Shown: piece by piece, positions 38,880 to 50,660 of the stretch | Layout of the letters: each line of letters opens with the position of its first letter | Position numbering within the stretch: position 1 is the first letter of the stretch | From: Acridotheres tristis | Lineage: Eukaryota; Chordata; Aves; Passeriformes; Sturnidae | DNA: 64,000 bases | NCBI GenBank assembly: GCA_037013685.1 | Contig: CM072919.1 | Span: 45,770,116-45,834,115, forward strand | Direction of reading: 5' to 3' | Notes under the pieces: generated by a model | Told to the model about the DNA's origin: nothing | Databases searched by the model: none | What the model saw: the letters and a program-made list of their open reading frames with translations, nothing else | Position numbers and translations under genes: made by a program

Positions 38880-40600
38880 CTGGGTTAAAAGTGAGTCATG
38901 AGCATGTAGAAACTACAGTGACTGTGGAAGCCCTATCAAATGCGTCTGGGTCAAGATCAGAAGGGACATTCCCAAGGGGGATCTTAGATTAGGCATCTGC
39001 TACTGACCTCCAAACCAAGATGGAAAGGGCAAAGAAGCACTTACTCAGGGTTGCTTAAACAACCTTTGGATAACAGATTCTGGGTCTTTCAGGTGACTTC
39101 AACTATCCAGACATTCTTGGTAGAGCAATAAAGCAGGTCACAACATCCACCAAGTTCCTGAAATGCATACAGGACTGCTTCCTCATACAAATGTTAGATG
39201 TGCTAACCAGGAATGAGACACGACTAGACTTGCTGCTCACTAACCAAGGAAACCAGCTTTGTAATATCTTGCTTAGTGATGGCTTTGTCTGCAGTGATCA
39301 CAAAACTGTGGCCTTTGGGTCTGGTTGTGCACTCTGAAGGTTAATAATAAGGCAAAGGAAAATGTTATGGAAAGAATCCTCCTAGGAGGCATCACAAGTC
39401 AGATGAACCCGGTGATTGGGAAATGCCAGCATGGGTTCACCAAGGCCAAGTTGTGCTTGACAAACCTTCTACAGCAAAGTAACCTGCTTGATTGATGTGG
39501 GACAAGCCATGGACGGTGTCTGCCTGTGTTTCTCCAAGGGCTTCTCTATGGTCTGCCACAGCTCCTGGTGAAGCTGGTGTGTAACAATCTGGACAAGCTG
39601 CCTTGCAGAGGGTGGGGAACTGACCACAGGCAGCAGCCAGACCGGGGTAAATGGCTCCTTTTCCAGCTGGCAGCCTGCCACAAGTGGGGTCCCCCAGGAT
39701 TGGTGTTGGTCCCGATGCTGTTTCATGTCTTCATAAGTGGTCATCCAGAGCACTTACAGTCACTCAGGGATCAAGTGAACACTTTGGAAGGGAGAGCCAT
39801 GCTGCAGAAAAGCCTGTGTAGGCTGGAAGAGTGGGCAAAGAAGGACCTTATGAAGTTCAGCAAGGACAAGTGTAAGATCTTCCATCTGAGAAAACAAATC
39901 CGGGAATGCAGCACAGGCTGGGAACACAAGGCTGGGAAGCAGCTCTGTGGAAAGGGAGCAGGGAGTCCCAGTGAGCAGCAAGCTCAATGTGAGTGGGCAG
40001 TGTGCTGCTGGAGCAAAGGAGCCCAGTGACACCTTGAGCTGCATCAGCGGGGGCATCAGCAGCAGAGATTATCCCGCTGTTGTTGGCGTTTGTCAGGCCA
40101 CACCTGGAATGCTGTTGTCAGTTTTGGCCTCTGCTGTACAAAAAAGACACAGGCAGGCTGGAGAGGGTGGAAAGAAGGAGCACAGAGATGAACAAAGAGC
40201 TAGGAAGCCTGATGTATAGGAGAGGCTGAGAGAGTTGGGTTTGTTCGACCTTGAGAAATGAAGGTTGAGGGGAATCATCACCATGTTACAGTATTTGAAA
40301 GGTGGTTACAAAGAAGATAGGGATTGTATTTTTACAAGGGGTCACATGGAAAATGAGAGGGATAATGGGTTAAAGTTACTCCTGGGCATATTCCGCTTGA
40401 ACACCAATGGAAATGTTTCACAGTGAGAACAATCAGTGGAATAATCTTCCTAGACTTGGTGGATTCCCCAGTGTGGGGCATTTTTGAGGCTTGGCTTAAC
40501 TGGGTGCTTGGCTGTCTTGTCTAGATCAAGCTTTTGTCAAGAAAGGTTGAACCTCTTGAGGTCCCATCCGACCTGCTATTCAGTGATTCTGTGCTGAGTT
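38880..40600 (+). mobile_element. CR1 LINE, long degenerate copy with internal deletion
   Basis: In + orientation the segment carries pieces of CR1 ORF2 in order. First is an endonuclease part with GDFNYPDI (about 39093) and later VCSDHKTVAF (about 39293). A jump follows into the reverse transcriptase with HGFTKAKLCLTNL (about 39433), then GPPGLVLVPMLFHVFISG. Next is LEEWAKKDLMKFSKDKCKI and the tail up to the 3' end CGACCTGCTATTCAGTGATT. Stops and frame shifts are frequent and the YADD-type catalytic box is missing, so it is dead. The linker between endonuclease and reverse transcriptase is absent. Its 167-codon frame at 39526-40029 is therefore not a host gene. Confidence 0.9.
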
Positions 40601-40830
40601 AGAAATGCATGTCTAAATTATTTGGGCAACTTGAAAAATTTCACTTTGTATATAGTGATTCTTTTAAATATTTTAATTTAAAATCAGTTATTTCACTGAG
40701 GTCTAGGATGTAAAAATAATGAGGTGTTGTTATTATGAAAATGAGCAAAGCATTTAGCGATAATATTACTGATAAAGAACAGAAATCTGCTTTTAGCAAA
40801 CTGATGCCTGAATTCTTACTTTCTACACAG

Positions 40831-40961
40831 ACTGCATCTTCGGCTATTAAAGGTGCTATCCAGTTGGGAATAGGATACACAGTAGGAAATCTTACATCAA
40901 AACCAGACAGAGATGTTCTTATGCAAGACTTCTATGTAGTAGAAAGTGTTTTTCTACCAAG
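40831..40961 (+). CDS. PIP5K1B: PIP5K1B coding exon 2 (residues 24-67)
   Basis: This 131-bp exon encodes [20 protein letters not shown] and continues through [18 protein letters not shown], the strongly conserved start of the PIP kinase core. The acceptor is TTTCTACACAG and the donor is AG|GTAAGA. It ends in phase 2, and the split codon AG|T gives Ser67 when joined to 50917. The core here forms the N-terminal dimerisation and membrane-facing part of PIPK proteins (family knowledge). Only about 230 bp separate the acceptor from the end of a long CR1 copy. The reading frame is also open upstream of the acceptor back to an ATG at 40735, giving 32 extra codons if an unspliced or alternative first exon were used (see findings). 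Confidence 0.97.
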
Positions 40962-43900
40962 GTAAGAGCAAGCATATTGAATTTTTCTTCAATCATATTT
41001 CATAATTAAACTCTTAACTAGGTGTTTTGAACTAGGTTTGTTTTCCAGTTCTAACAAAATTGTCTTAACATATAATGTATGAAACTTGAAAATTATCTAG
41101 TCTTCATGTTGTCATTGAAAATTAAGATAGGGAGAGAATTATTGGGAAGGTCACACTTCATCTGAAGATTTGAGACTTATTTATAGAAAGGGAAAGTAAT
41201 TTTGACACTTTAAATTAAAGGAGCTGTCAGTTTGATTTTGAAGTGATTTGTGGATCTGACATTCACATTTGATTAGTTGTATATTAGCTTCTGAAAATAA
41301 TAATGATATGTTGTTGAGAGTTTTAAAAATTTGTGAAAATTCAAGTCCTGCCATTTTAAGTATAATATAAAAATTTATATTACAATGTCGCCTTGTATTT
41401 ACACTATATAATTCTTTCCAGGGTTCTAGTCTGTGACAACAGTCAGCTTCTACAAGCTATGCTGATTACTGGTTGTGCACCTTTACTGCTTTGCCACCTC
41501 AGCTTGTATCACTGACAAGTTGATGGTATAGAAATTGTAACGATACAGTTATGCTGATAAGGGAAGTCAAGGTCTTACTGATTTTTGGTGTTCAGAAGAT
41601 GAAGTACAGTGCCATGTACCCTTTCCAAGTTACGTATGCTAACAAGAGATGAAGAAGGTTTAGGAGAAATGTATTTCAAAACCGGGACGACTTACTCTGT
41701 TGAGCGTTTTCTGGGTTTTCAAAAGTGCTAAATATAGTCATTTCAGTAAGGACGTGCGATCTATGTAATCTTTCCTGGATTTGGGATTGATTTCTATCCG
41801 TTTTTCAAAGTTTTGTTCATGTGCAGTTCGAATGCTACTTCATAAGCTGTTTTGAATAATTTATAATCCCTTAGTATTTACTAGTGTCACTAAACCAAGT
41901 TAAATTAACAGTCTACAGAATAATTGCAGACACTTGAAATTTTGGTATTTCCTCATGTAAATTTCCTTGGTTTTCATTTAAGTGATATATCCTTAAGAAA
42001 AAAATTAATCTTATGTGAAATAAAGCTTTTGCATTAGTTCCTAGTAGTTGAGGGTATTCATATCCTTGTTTTGGTGTTAATGATAGAGTTTGTGCACAGG
42101 CTAGTAGTCTTTCTCTTGTATATTAGGTAGATATAGAGAAGCTAACCATATGCATGTGTTTTCATACACTACAATCACAAAATGTTGTTTAAAACATCCA
42201 ACTTACAGGTGAGAAATTTGCATATTATGTAACAAAGCTTTTATAAGCAGACGTTTTTCTCACCAATGACAGAGGCTTCTGTGGTACATCAGCTTTGTTC
42301 ATGGAAACGAAATGGAGAGCCTTCATGCTAAAATTGTTGTATTACATAGCATGGTTTGAGAAAGAATAAATTTTCTTACTTTTTAGACATAGTTTTAAAG
42401 GTATAAGTAAAATAAAATGGTTTGTAGTCCATAGCATTGCATGTGCCTTCTTTCCTGTGAGATTCACATGCATGTACACACAGAAATGAAATTTCTTTGT
42501 TTTGTATTGGAATTACAAAAGAGCTAGGAGACGTCCCTTCTGGTTTAAAACAAAAGGCAGAAGAACAAGACTGATTGCACTAATACAAAATTTAATAGAA
42601 AAGCTTTAGTAGTACCTTTCCAGACTGTAAAAATTATATAAGAAATAAATATTTTGAGGAAAATTAGACCAAGTAATGGCCAAAGCAGTATAGTTTTGCG
42701 TTTGGGTTGGTTTTTTTTGCATAGCTACGTAGTAAGCAGTATATAGCACAGTGAGATATCTTGACTGTAACAAAAAGCCACTCCATAAAGAGCACTTGTT
42801 GACAGCATTGTCTACGGAGCTAAAAGTTGGCTGTCTGCAGCAATCTCTTCAAACAACACTTGATTTCTTATGTTGATGCACAGAAATGTCAAATTTCAAA
42901 TCCTTGCTGTGTCTCAGTGTAACATCCACTTTTATTTATCTAAAAAAATTCAACCAGAAATGTATTACTGTGCATAAATTTTAATACTTTAGGATTGCAC
43001 AAAATTAATATGGGATTCTTTCTCACTGGTTCAGAGTTTTGGGATGTTGTTTCATGATGGCAATTATGTGGATTGTTCATGAGTCATGTCTATAGATAAC
43101 TTCATCACCCATGTTTGAAGTAAAAAGCAAAGGTTGCACATTCTTTACAGCTGGGGCTGCACTCCCAAGGTGCACTTCAGGTGCTGTTCACTTTTTCCTA
43201 GGGGGTACCTACATATGATGGCAGCATTGTTAAAAGTAATTACTGTAATGACTTTTTTTTAGTCCCATTTGGATTAGTCCGAGTTGAAGCAATTAGTGGA
43301 AATTAGTTACACCAGCAGGTGAAGTGTGTTGACCTCTACCTGGAAGTACCCTGGAGCAAACTGAGGTTGAGTAAACTTTTTGCAGGAGTTTGCAGCTGAA
43401 GGAGAACCTAACAGTGCTGCAAGAGTGGTGCTGAAATGTGCTTGCCCAGCAAGGCACACTACTTTTCCACTTGCTTTGGGTACAATTCATCTGCAACTTC
43501 AAACAGGCTGTCAGCTGAACTTCCCCTTCATTTTGGCATCTTCACAGCAGCCTGCCTCTTCGCATGGTGTTCTGCTCCACCTTCCTCCCATGTTTTCCCT
43601 TCCTTACCTGTGTCTGGCAGCGAGGTGAGAAGACTGTTTTTCAGTCATGGGCACACCTGCTTCTTAAACAGCAACAGGGGCAGGGTGGCCAGGATACGAT
43701 AGACCTAAGCTAGTAGAAATGCAATGCAGCCTGTGCACCAGTGAGCAGAAGAATGTTATATCTGCTCTTTTATAGTTAGGGGAAAATAGTTAACGCTTGT
43801 TTATAAATTTTATTCGTTGAAGAGGATAGTCTCTGTGTATCTCTCAGATCCTGAAATAACCCTCAACCAGTATCTCTGCTTCAGTAGTCATACTGAAACA

Positions 43901-45170
43901 TTCAGGATTCATTAAGAAGGGAGAAAAACACCAGGGAAAAAAGTGATTAGGTCAGATCTGATCATAACTGCTCTGCATATTGTGGGAGCTACTGATCTAA
44001 ATCAGAAGTAACTTACTGGATTACGGGTTATTCCTGGTCCAGAGTTACTCTTTAACTGTGTTAAATTGGTCAGAGTTCAGCCCAGCTTAATTTACGTGTT
44101 TATTTCTGGAAGTGACTTTGAGTGAAGTACAGGTGTCTCTGTACAGTAGGCGGATTTGAATTGCAAAGGTGCTTGCCTTCATTTGCACATTGTAATGGTG
44201 GAGAGCCTTTCATCCCTTTTTCTTCAAGCTCCCCAGGAGTTTGTATAACATGCTGGTTTTCGAAAATGAGATACTACAGGAAGCTACTGTAATGGTGCTC
44301 ACTGAGAACCACCATCCAGATGAAGTTAAAATGGTGCTATGCAAATTTGCTTCTAGGATGGAGAAATACTGCACTGACCTACTGATTCTGAAGATATGTC
44401 TGGAGTCTGCACCCGACTCACTGAATAGAGTGAAACCACAAGGGAAACCACTCCGAATAACCTCTTTTCTGGCTTTTCAACTCTGCTTTGGAAATCCAGC
44501 AACAGAGGTGCTTACCTGGTGTTGGCACTGCTGCAACTGGCTGGAGGGCTCAGTGGAAAGATTGTTCATCGTGCATGTGCTCTCTATGCTCTGTCCTGGG
44601 ACTAGCTGTGTGGGACATATTTGTCTGTATTCCTCGGCTGGAAGCAGTTCCTGATGGCACAACTTGCTTCCAGTTAGTTGTTTGTACAATGCGACTTCAG
44701 GAATATTTTGTCAGCCCTTTGACTTGGCTGCGATGCTGGCTCCCAGTGAGATGGCCTTGATTAGAATGGCTCATTGCTCATCTGCAAGCCTAGCTCTGAC
44801 AGGCAGTGGTGGCTCAAACTGGTCACTGGGCCATGGGGCTGTGCAACTGCTTGTAAGTTGGCAGTGTAGGCAGCTTATTAAGCTCTTCCAGCAGACACAG
44901 AAGGAAGTGCACTTTCTGTGATGATTGAGAAACCAAACAGAAGGTGCTCCATTATATCAGCTAATTTTGGCTATGAAGCTTCAGAAATACACGATGTTTC
45001 AAGCAAGATGATATGTTTCATCCTGCATTCTTTTGTTTTCTTAGATGGAGGCTGCTTCTGAGCACAGCTGTTGAGTTTGACCCTTTTTTGCAGCAAGTTG
45101 TTAGTCAATTTTATGCACTTCCCTTGCTAATACACTTTCATTGCAGAAATGAAATGCTCTTTCACTGCAT

Positions 45171-45195
45171 TCAATATGCAGACCCTGCATATTGA
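45171..45195. repeat. Perfect hairpin, 11-bp stem, 3-base loop
   Basis: TCAATATGCAG and CTGCATATTGA are exact reverse complements around ACC. Confidence 0.85.
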
Positions 45196-45326
45196 GAACA
45201 GTTGCTATGGTTTCTAATTGAGCTGGGAAGTGTGTTAGATGCTGATGACCTGTATGCACTCTGCAGCTACAGTCTGTCTATATACTGATCTAGTTAATTT
45301 ACAAATTGCCTTCTTGTGATGCTAAT

Positions 45327-45352
45327 GAAAGATTATTCATTAATAATCTTTC
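45327..45352. repeat. Perfect hairpin, 11-bp stem, 4-base loop
   Basis: GAAAGATTATT and AATAATCTTTC are exact reverse complements around CATT. It lies 131 bp after the previous hairpin. Confidence 0.85.
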
Positions 45353-46690
45353 TGCTCTTTAATGTCAGAAGCTTACCATTGTATTGTGATAGCATTTGAA
45401 TAACAGCCCGAATAAGTAGTAAAAGTACAAGAAAGTAAAACCTTTACTTGGCTAGTCTGGGTTCTACTTTACATCTGAAACTGAAGTGTGCTGCTTTCTA
45501 GTATGTTTTTGAGGACTGATTGAGAAACCTGATACATAGTCTTGGAAATAACTTTGTACCAAACCTGTATCATAGGTTAGCTGATGGGCTAAGTAGTGTA
45601 TTTGTAATACAGAATGCTCTACAGGTTCAGTGTGACTAGTGTTTGAATGTTCATACTGACAATGATTTGTTGGGTAACTTACACCATGATATGTGTTTCT
45701 AGTGGGCAGTTTCACAAGGAAGATAAAGAGACCTGAATATTCTGATAAAGTGCTGCTGCTCTTCCTTGGTGCTTTGGTTGCAGAGATGCACAGAATTACT
45801 CAAGTTCTTACAGGGTTTTTATGGTTTGTGAGTTGAGTGATAACACAGAGAGGAGTATGCAAAACAAATATTAGAAATATCTGGGGATACTTTGGCGATA
45901 AGAGCAAAATGTGGTATGAACTACTGGACTCAGATGCTTCTGTTACCAACAAATTATTTGTAAACCTCTGGTAACCCAGATAGGTGTATGGTTATGTAGA
46001 CTGCTTACACTACTTTTCAAGTACTCTGAGATCCTGTATTTTAATTGTATTTCCAGTTAGTTATGAAATAATCATCTCTTCGTAAGTGTAAGTAAATGTT
46101 TCTGTATTTAGCTGTTACATAGATATGATTGACTTGTTGTCTTAAAGTTACTTACTATTCCTAGCTGTATTTCAAAGCTGATTTGAAGGGAACCACTTCA
46201 CACAGCATTTGGTAACCGAAAATTTAGGCAAACATAAGTGAGAAAAAATGATATTACCACTGGACTTTAACCCACAGTATGAAGAAAACACAGACACACC
46301 TATTTGTACAGATAAACATGATACCCACTTAATTCATGTGGGAAATGAAGGAATGCCTTCCTGAAATTACATACAGGAAAGAAACATGTCAAAACATTAC
46401 CTGACCTGCAGCATGTATTTGTTTGACACAGTTTTTAGAGCTGAAACACATTTTGATGAATTTTTAAAAAGCAACTGTATTCACGAGCAATGAAACTGCA
46501 ATTAGATAATCTTAGTTTTTAATGTTTGGAGCATTTAGCTGTAGACATTTTACTTTGATTTACAATCTAAAAAAGAATTGCTTTCACTAAAGAACTGAGG
46601 TGTTCCTCCTCTTCAGTTTTTTTACAATACGCACAAGAAAGTTATACATGGGGTCACAACTACAGACTAATTCTTTTGTTAACAGCTCCA

Positions 46691-46882
46691 TCAGAGCCTT
46701 TTAGCAATCCTTAGTGACGAAAGCTTGCTACCAAGATATGCAGCTGGCTTTCTCTGCCGCTTCAGATAAATGTGTATCTCCTGAGCACATCCTACCAGGA
46801 TGAGGCCATAGCAAAGAAAAGCTGCCAAGAAATTTATCTGGTGTCTTGGTAAGCAAATTTTTACAGCCATGGGGTTAGCCAT
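46691..46882 (-). CDS. Small ORF with one predicted membrane segment, unknown
   Basis: A 63-codon minus-strand frame lies inside intron 2. The protein starts MANPMAVKICLPRHQ, then has a hydrophobic run INFLAAFLCYGLILVGCA (about residues 17-34). It ends in a basic tail with KRQRKPAAYLGSKLSSLRIA. The layout (short N-terminus, one membrane span, positive C-terminus) resembles small organelle or ER membrane proteins, but I cannot name a family. The ATG context is poor (TTTTTAATGG) and no poly(A) signal or splice structure is obvious. A random frame of this length is common, so this may be chance. Confidence 0.2.
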   Translation of the reverse strand: MANPMAVKICLPRHQINFLAAFLCYGLILVGCAQEIHIYLKRQRKPAAYLGSKLSSLRIAKRL

Positions 46883-49269
46883 TAAAAATGTAATTAGTTT
46901 TATTTCACTTTTAGTTTAGTATTGCACCACCTATGTTTTAATACTCTCAGCATTTACAAAGACACAGGCTAAGATGCACTTACTGTCATTTCTAGGTGTG
47001 CTTGATTTTAAAAAACCAACACAGTTAAAGTATTAAACCAAACTTGCATTTTAAGACTAGTCTCTCCTCTTTAGTCTGCCTATGAATCTTTTTCTTTTGT
47101 GTGGTATAACAGCTAAGGTTATTAAAATACCTCATAAGTTACAATTGCTTCCTAATCTTTCCAAAGCCTCTATTCTTTTGTCATAGCTCATATAGAAGGA
47201 CTTGAATTCCTCAAGATTGCCAGAATCAGAGCTAATTTTAAAAGTCTTTATCTTTGTTTTTCTGGTAGACCTGTGCTTAAACTAGCTGAGAGGGAAATTA
47301 CATGGTTACCTCCTTTCTTATTATGTCCAAAGCACCATTTTGCAGATTTAACTTTTTTCAATAGATCATGGGTATTTTTCTTGTTTCATTTCAAAGATGT
47401 AATCATCAGCTTGAAACTCCCTAGACTGATTAAGAATCATGATATGTAGTGCTTTGCACATACTCTTTAATCCCATGAGAGTAAAACTGTAAAATGCATC
47501 AAGAAAATGTGAGAGAAACCACAGAATACGTTTTTTCAATAGCTAATAGAGTGGAAGGTGAATAATTCTAAATAGGGTAGGGAAGTAGTTACATCAAGCA
47601 TTCTGTACAGTGGAGTTTGTCCTTTTCCAGCAAGAGAAAGATCATACTCAATTCATACTTTTTATATGAGCTTTAAATTGATGAGAAATTTGAAAGGTTT
47701 CCATTACTGTTAGAAATTACTGGAAGTGAGGATGCTTTTTCTGTTAAAAGTACAATCAAGAAAGCATTAAAAACTATTTTGCAGAGTACTAATAAGATAT
47801 CTTAAATTTGTGTCAGGCTCACTGCATGAATTACTGAATTTACTGTTGGGATCAGTAAACTATTTGGTTAGGAAGTGAAGCTGGACTAATTAATATGATG
47901 AACAGAAACAGTAGGGTATGGTAAAATACTCTGTAGACCTTAAACAGAAGGTGTTTTTTAGAGATGATTTCATAAAGAGTAAGAAAACTTGTCTGCATAG
48001 AGAAATTTGCTGTTATATCTGTAATAAAGTATCTGATGTTTTCTAAATACATGGAATTTCCCTCTGTGTAGAAGCAGTTCCAAAATATTTGCTCTGTTTT
48101 GCAATAAATCTCCACTTGCTATGAATTACTGTGCACCTGCTGACCCAGCATTGATCATTTTACTCCATATGCAATTATGAAATGGCTCAGAACTGACCTA
48201 TTGTCATAGCAGATTTATGAAAGTACTTAGTACCAAAATGTAAAATTTCTTTTAAAAGTTTGGATGCTTCATATTCCCTGACAATTATGTGATACTTCAG
48301 TACAGAACACTCTGTTCTATTCTTTTCTGCATCTTATGACAATTAAATGCATTTACAAGTATGACTCCAGGTTTCCAGGGTAGCTATATGGCCACTGGGG
48401 CATCCTCATACTGGACAAAAATTTAGTGAGTCACAACCAGCTATATAAAACTTAATGTCTGAAAAATCTGGCAGTGTTCTGAGCAGCTGAAACACCTTAT
48501 GAAAGACCATTATTCTATCTTAACTATAAAGAAACACTACCATCTTTAGCTTGTATCCTACTGATTTCCATTTTTAGCTCTATAAGGGAACAATAATGCA
48601 TATGTGGATTTGATTTTGATATCTTGAAGTTGTACTGCAGTAAATATAAAGTGATCAGAGAAGTTCATTAGGACTAGGCAGCGTTCACTACTACCTGTAG
48701 GGTTTAGCACACCAAGAAGCAGCAGTGTTCTATAGTCTTTGTACGTATCATTGGTGATCCACAAGCATCTTTTTACGTGTGAATTCTAGAAAGAAATGTT
48801 TGATTTTTTTATTTTTTTTTCCCCTCCTTGCATCTCCTGTTCAAGAGTCTGAAGTGTTACACATTTCTGGAGCCTGAGAAAGTTTGTTCACCTGCTGTCA
48901 CGGAAATAGTTTGTTTAGTGGGGGCTTGGCAGCATGCATACAAGGGCAGCTAAGTGGGATGAGTAGGCTTCTGTCATCAAACTGTTGTTAATGAAAGGTG
49001 GAAAGGTCATATGACAAGTATTAATTATACAGGATGAAAGCTCTTAAATTCTTTCATTATATTTAATTTTTATTCTCTTTTTCAGGAATTTTGCTTAGCA
49101 TTTATTGTTTTTCATATATCTGTGTGAATTTGTAGCCTTTTTTAATTTTTGGTGTCCTTTGGATATTCTTTTTGCCCAGCATAATGGTACATTCTGCATT
49201 ACTGAATAATTTAGTTATGAAAAATGAGTAAAGAAGTGCTGGAAAAGTTGATTTCAGCAACTGTGTCAA

Positions 49270-49795
49270 GTCTTGGATATTGTATTTCTCTGTTTATCAA
49301 ACCATTCAGACACTGGCCAAACTGATAAGAACAGTAAAACAGAACAGCCTTTTACTCTTATCAAGGACAGTAAAACACAACAGCCCAACCTTGGAGAAAT
49401 AGATAAAGGATGTAACCTAGGCAAACAGAAGTCATGCAAAACAAACAGGATGCCGGCTCAGCTCTGCAAGGCTGGAAAAGTTGAAGTTGTGCAAAACAAT
49501 GATACTGCACTTACTCAGAAGCAAGGGTCAAGAAAGAACACTGGACATTAAAGAAAGACCCTAAAAAATCATATAAGGACTTTTTATAAGGGGAATGATT
49601 ATGTCAAAGTCAAGTAAGCGGGGATAGCTAATGAATATACAGTCAGTGAGTATGATAAAAACTCTGTTCACATGACTCTTAGGGCACTTGATTAGAGGAA
49701 AGATCCCCAGAATGACCAGCATGCTGTAATAAAGGCCCACTTTCTAATACTCAAAAATATGTTAGAAAGTTTCTATCAGACTGATTCCAGTACCA
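49270..49795 (+). mobile_element. Probable avian endogenous-retrovirus LTR
   Basis: The block has LTR order on the + strand. A unique A-rich upstream part is followed by a TATA-like GATAAAA near 49653, then GATCCCCAGAATGACCAGC, an AATAAA signal at 49728-49733 and a U5-like end of about 60 bases to a CA near 49795. The composition and the GATCCCC...CTGTAATAAAG layout resemble avian ERVL-type LTRs as I remember them. The left end is uncertain. A 92-codon frame inside it (49273-49551) is element sequence and shows a short internal duplication of ACAGTAAAAC-AACAGCC. Confidence 0.5.
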
Positions 49796-50089
49796 AAACT
49801 TTGTATAAAAGGTGGTTTTGTTAGTTTTGAAATCACAGTGTAGAACTTTACTCCTGCTTAAAAGACCTCAGTTTCTATCATAAATGAATCCATGGGCATA
49901 GAAAAACCATAGGGTTTTCTTTGAAATTTAGCAGCATTTTGCTGCTGCCATTTTTCTTTACCTTATATCTAGTATTCATCTCAAGACTTTTGTAACTCAG
50001 GCTAAAAATACAGTGAGATGATAAATATAAAACAAGGAAAAGAGTTCAGGAGTACAGGTAACAAACATAAGCCATAGAGTAGCAGGAAA

Positions 50090-50660
50090 GCTGTGACATA
50101 GTCACCACCACAGGAGCGTGGTGGGATGACCAGAGTGATGCACGGAATGGCTACAAGCTCTTCGGAAGGAGAGGTGGTGGGGTTGCTCTGTACATTAGGA
50201 AATATTTTGACTTTACAGAGCTCAAGGATAGTGATGGGAGGGTTGAGTGCCTATGGGTGACAATCAGGGGAAGGCTGAAAAGGTAGATATCCTGGAGGGA
50301 GTCTGCTATAGACCACCCAACAGGACGAGGAGGTGGATGTACTATTTTACAATCAGGTGGCTGATGTTTCATGATTGTCAGCCCTTGTTCTTGTGGGCGA
50401 TTTTAACCTGCCAGATGTATGCTGGAAATTCAGCATCAGAGAGGAGGCAGTCTAGGAGATTCCTGAAGTGTCTGAAGATAACTTCCCAACACAGCTGGGA
50501 AGTGAGCCCACCAGGGACTGGATCTGCTGCTTACAAACAGAGAAGGGCTGGTGGGGGATGCCGTGGTTGGAGCAATCTTGAGCACAGCGATCATGACACC
50601 AGAGTTTCAATACTCAGTGGAATCATTCTCTACCCTGGACTTCTGGAATGCCGACTTTGT
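50090..50660 (+). mobile_element. CR1 LINE ORF2 endonuclease-domain fragment
   Basis: The + strand, with two frame changes, gives NGYKLFGRRGGGVALYIRKY (about 50145-50210), then a GVCYRPPN-like part, VGDFNLPDVCW (about 50395-50427), and EHSDHD (about 50580). GDFN and SDH are conserved in apurinic-type LINE endonucleases. The copy lacks the reverse transcriptase and the 3' end, so it is an internal fragment. It ends about 260 bp before exon 3. Confidence 0.88.

Larger units (their letters stand above)
29462..40830 (+). other. PIP5K1B: PIP5K1B intron 1
   Basis: An 11.4-kb intron (GTAAAT...ACACAG). It holds a hairpin (30289-30313), a CR1 tail (31031-31113), T/G tracts (32445-32488, 32870-32917), an AT-rich minisatellite (34371-34434) and a long CR1 copy (38880-40600). 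The remainder is AT-rich unique DNA with no gene that I can support. Confidence 0.9.

Noticed and set aside
39526..40029. 167-codon open frame, the longest in the window
   Set aside because: It reads as decayed CR1 reverse transcriptase in part of its length (LEEWAKKDLMKF) and lies within the element, so it is not a host gene.
44241..44654. 137-codon + strand frame in intron 2, starting MYNMLVFENEILQE
   Set aside because: Its first half looks somewhat protein-like, but no family is recognised and the second half is cysteine- and tryptophan-rich without pattern. Not strong enough to call.
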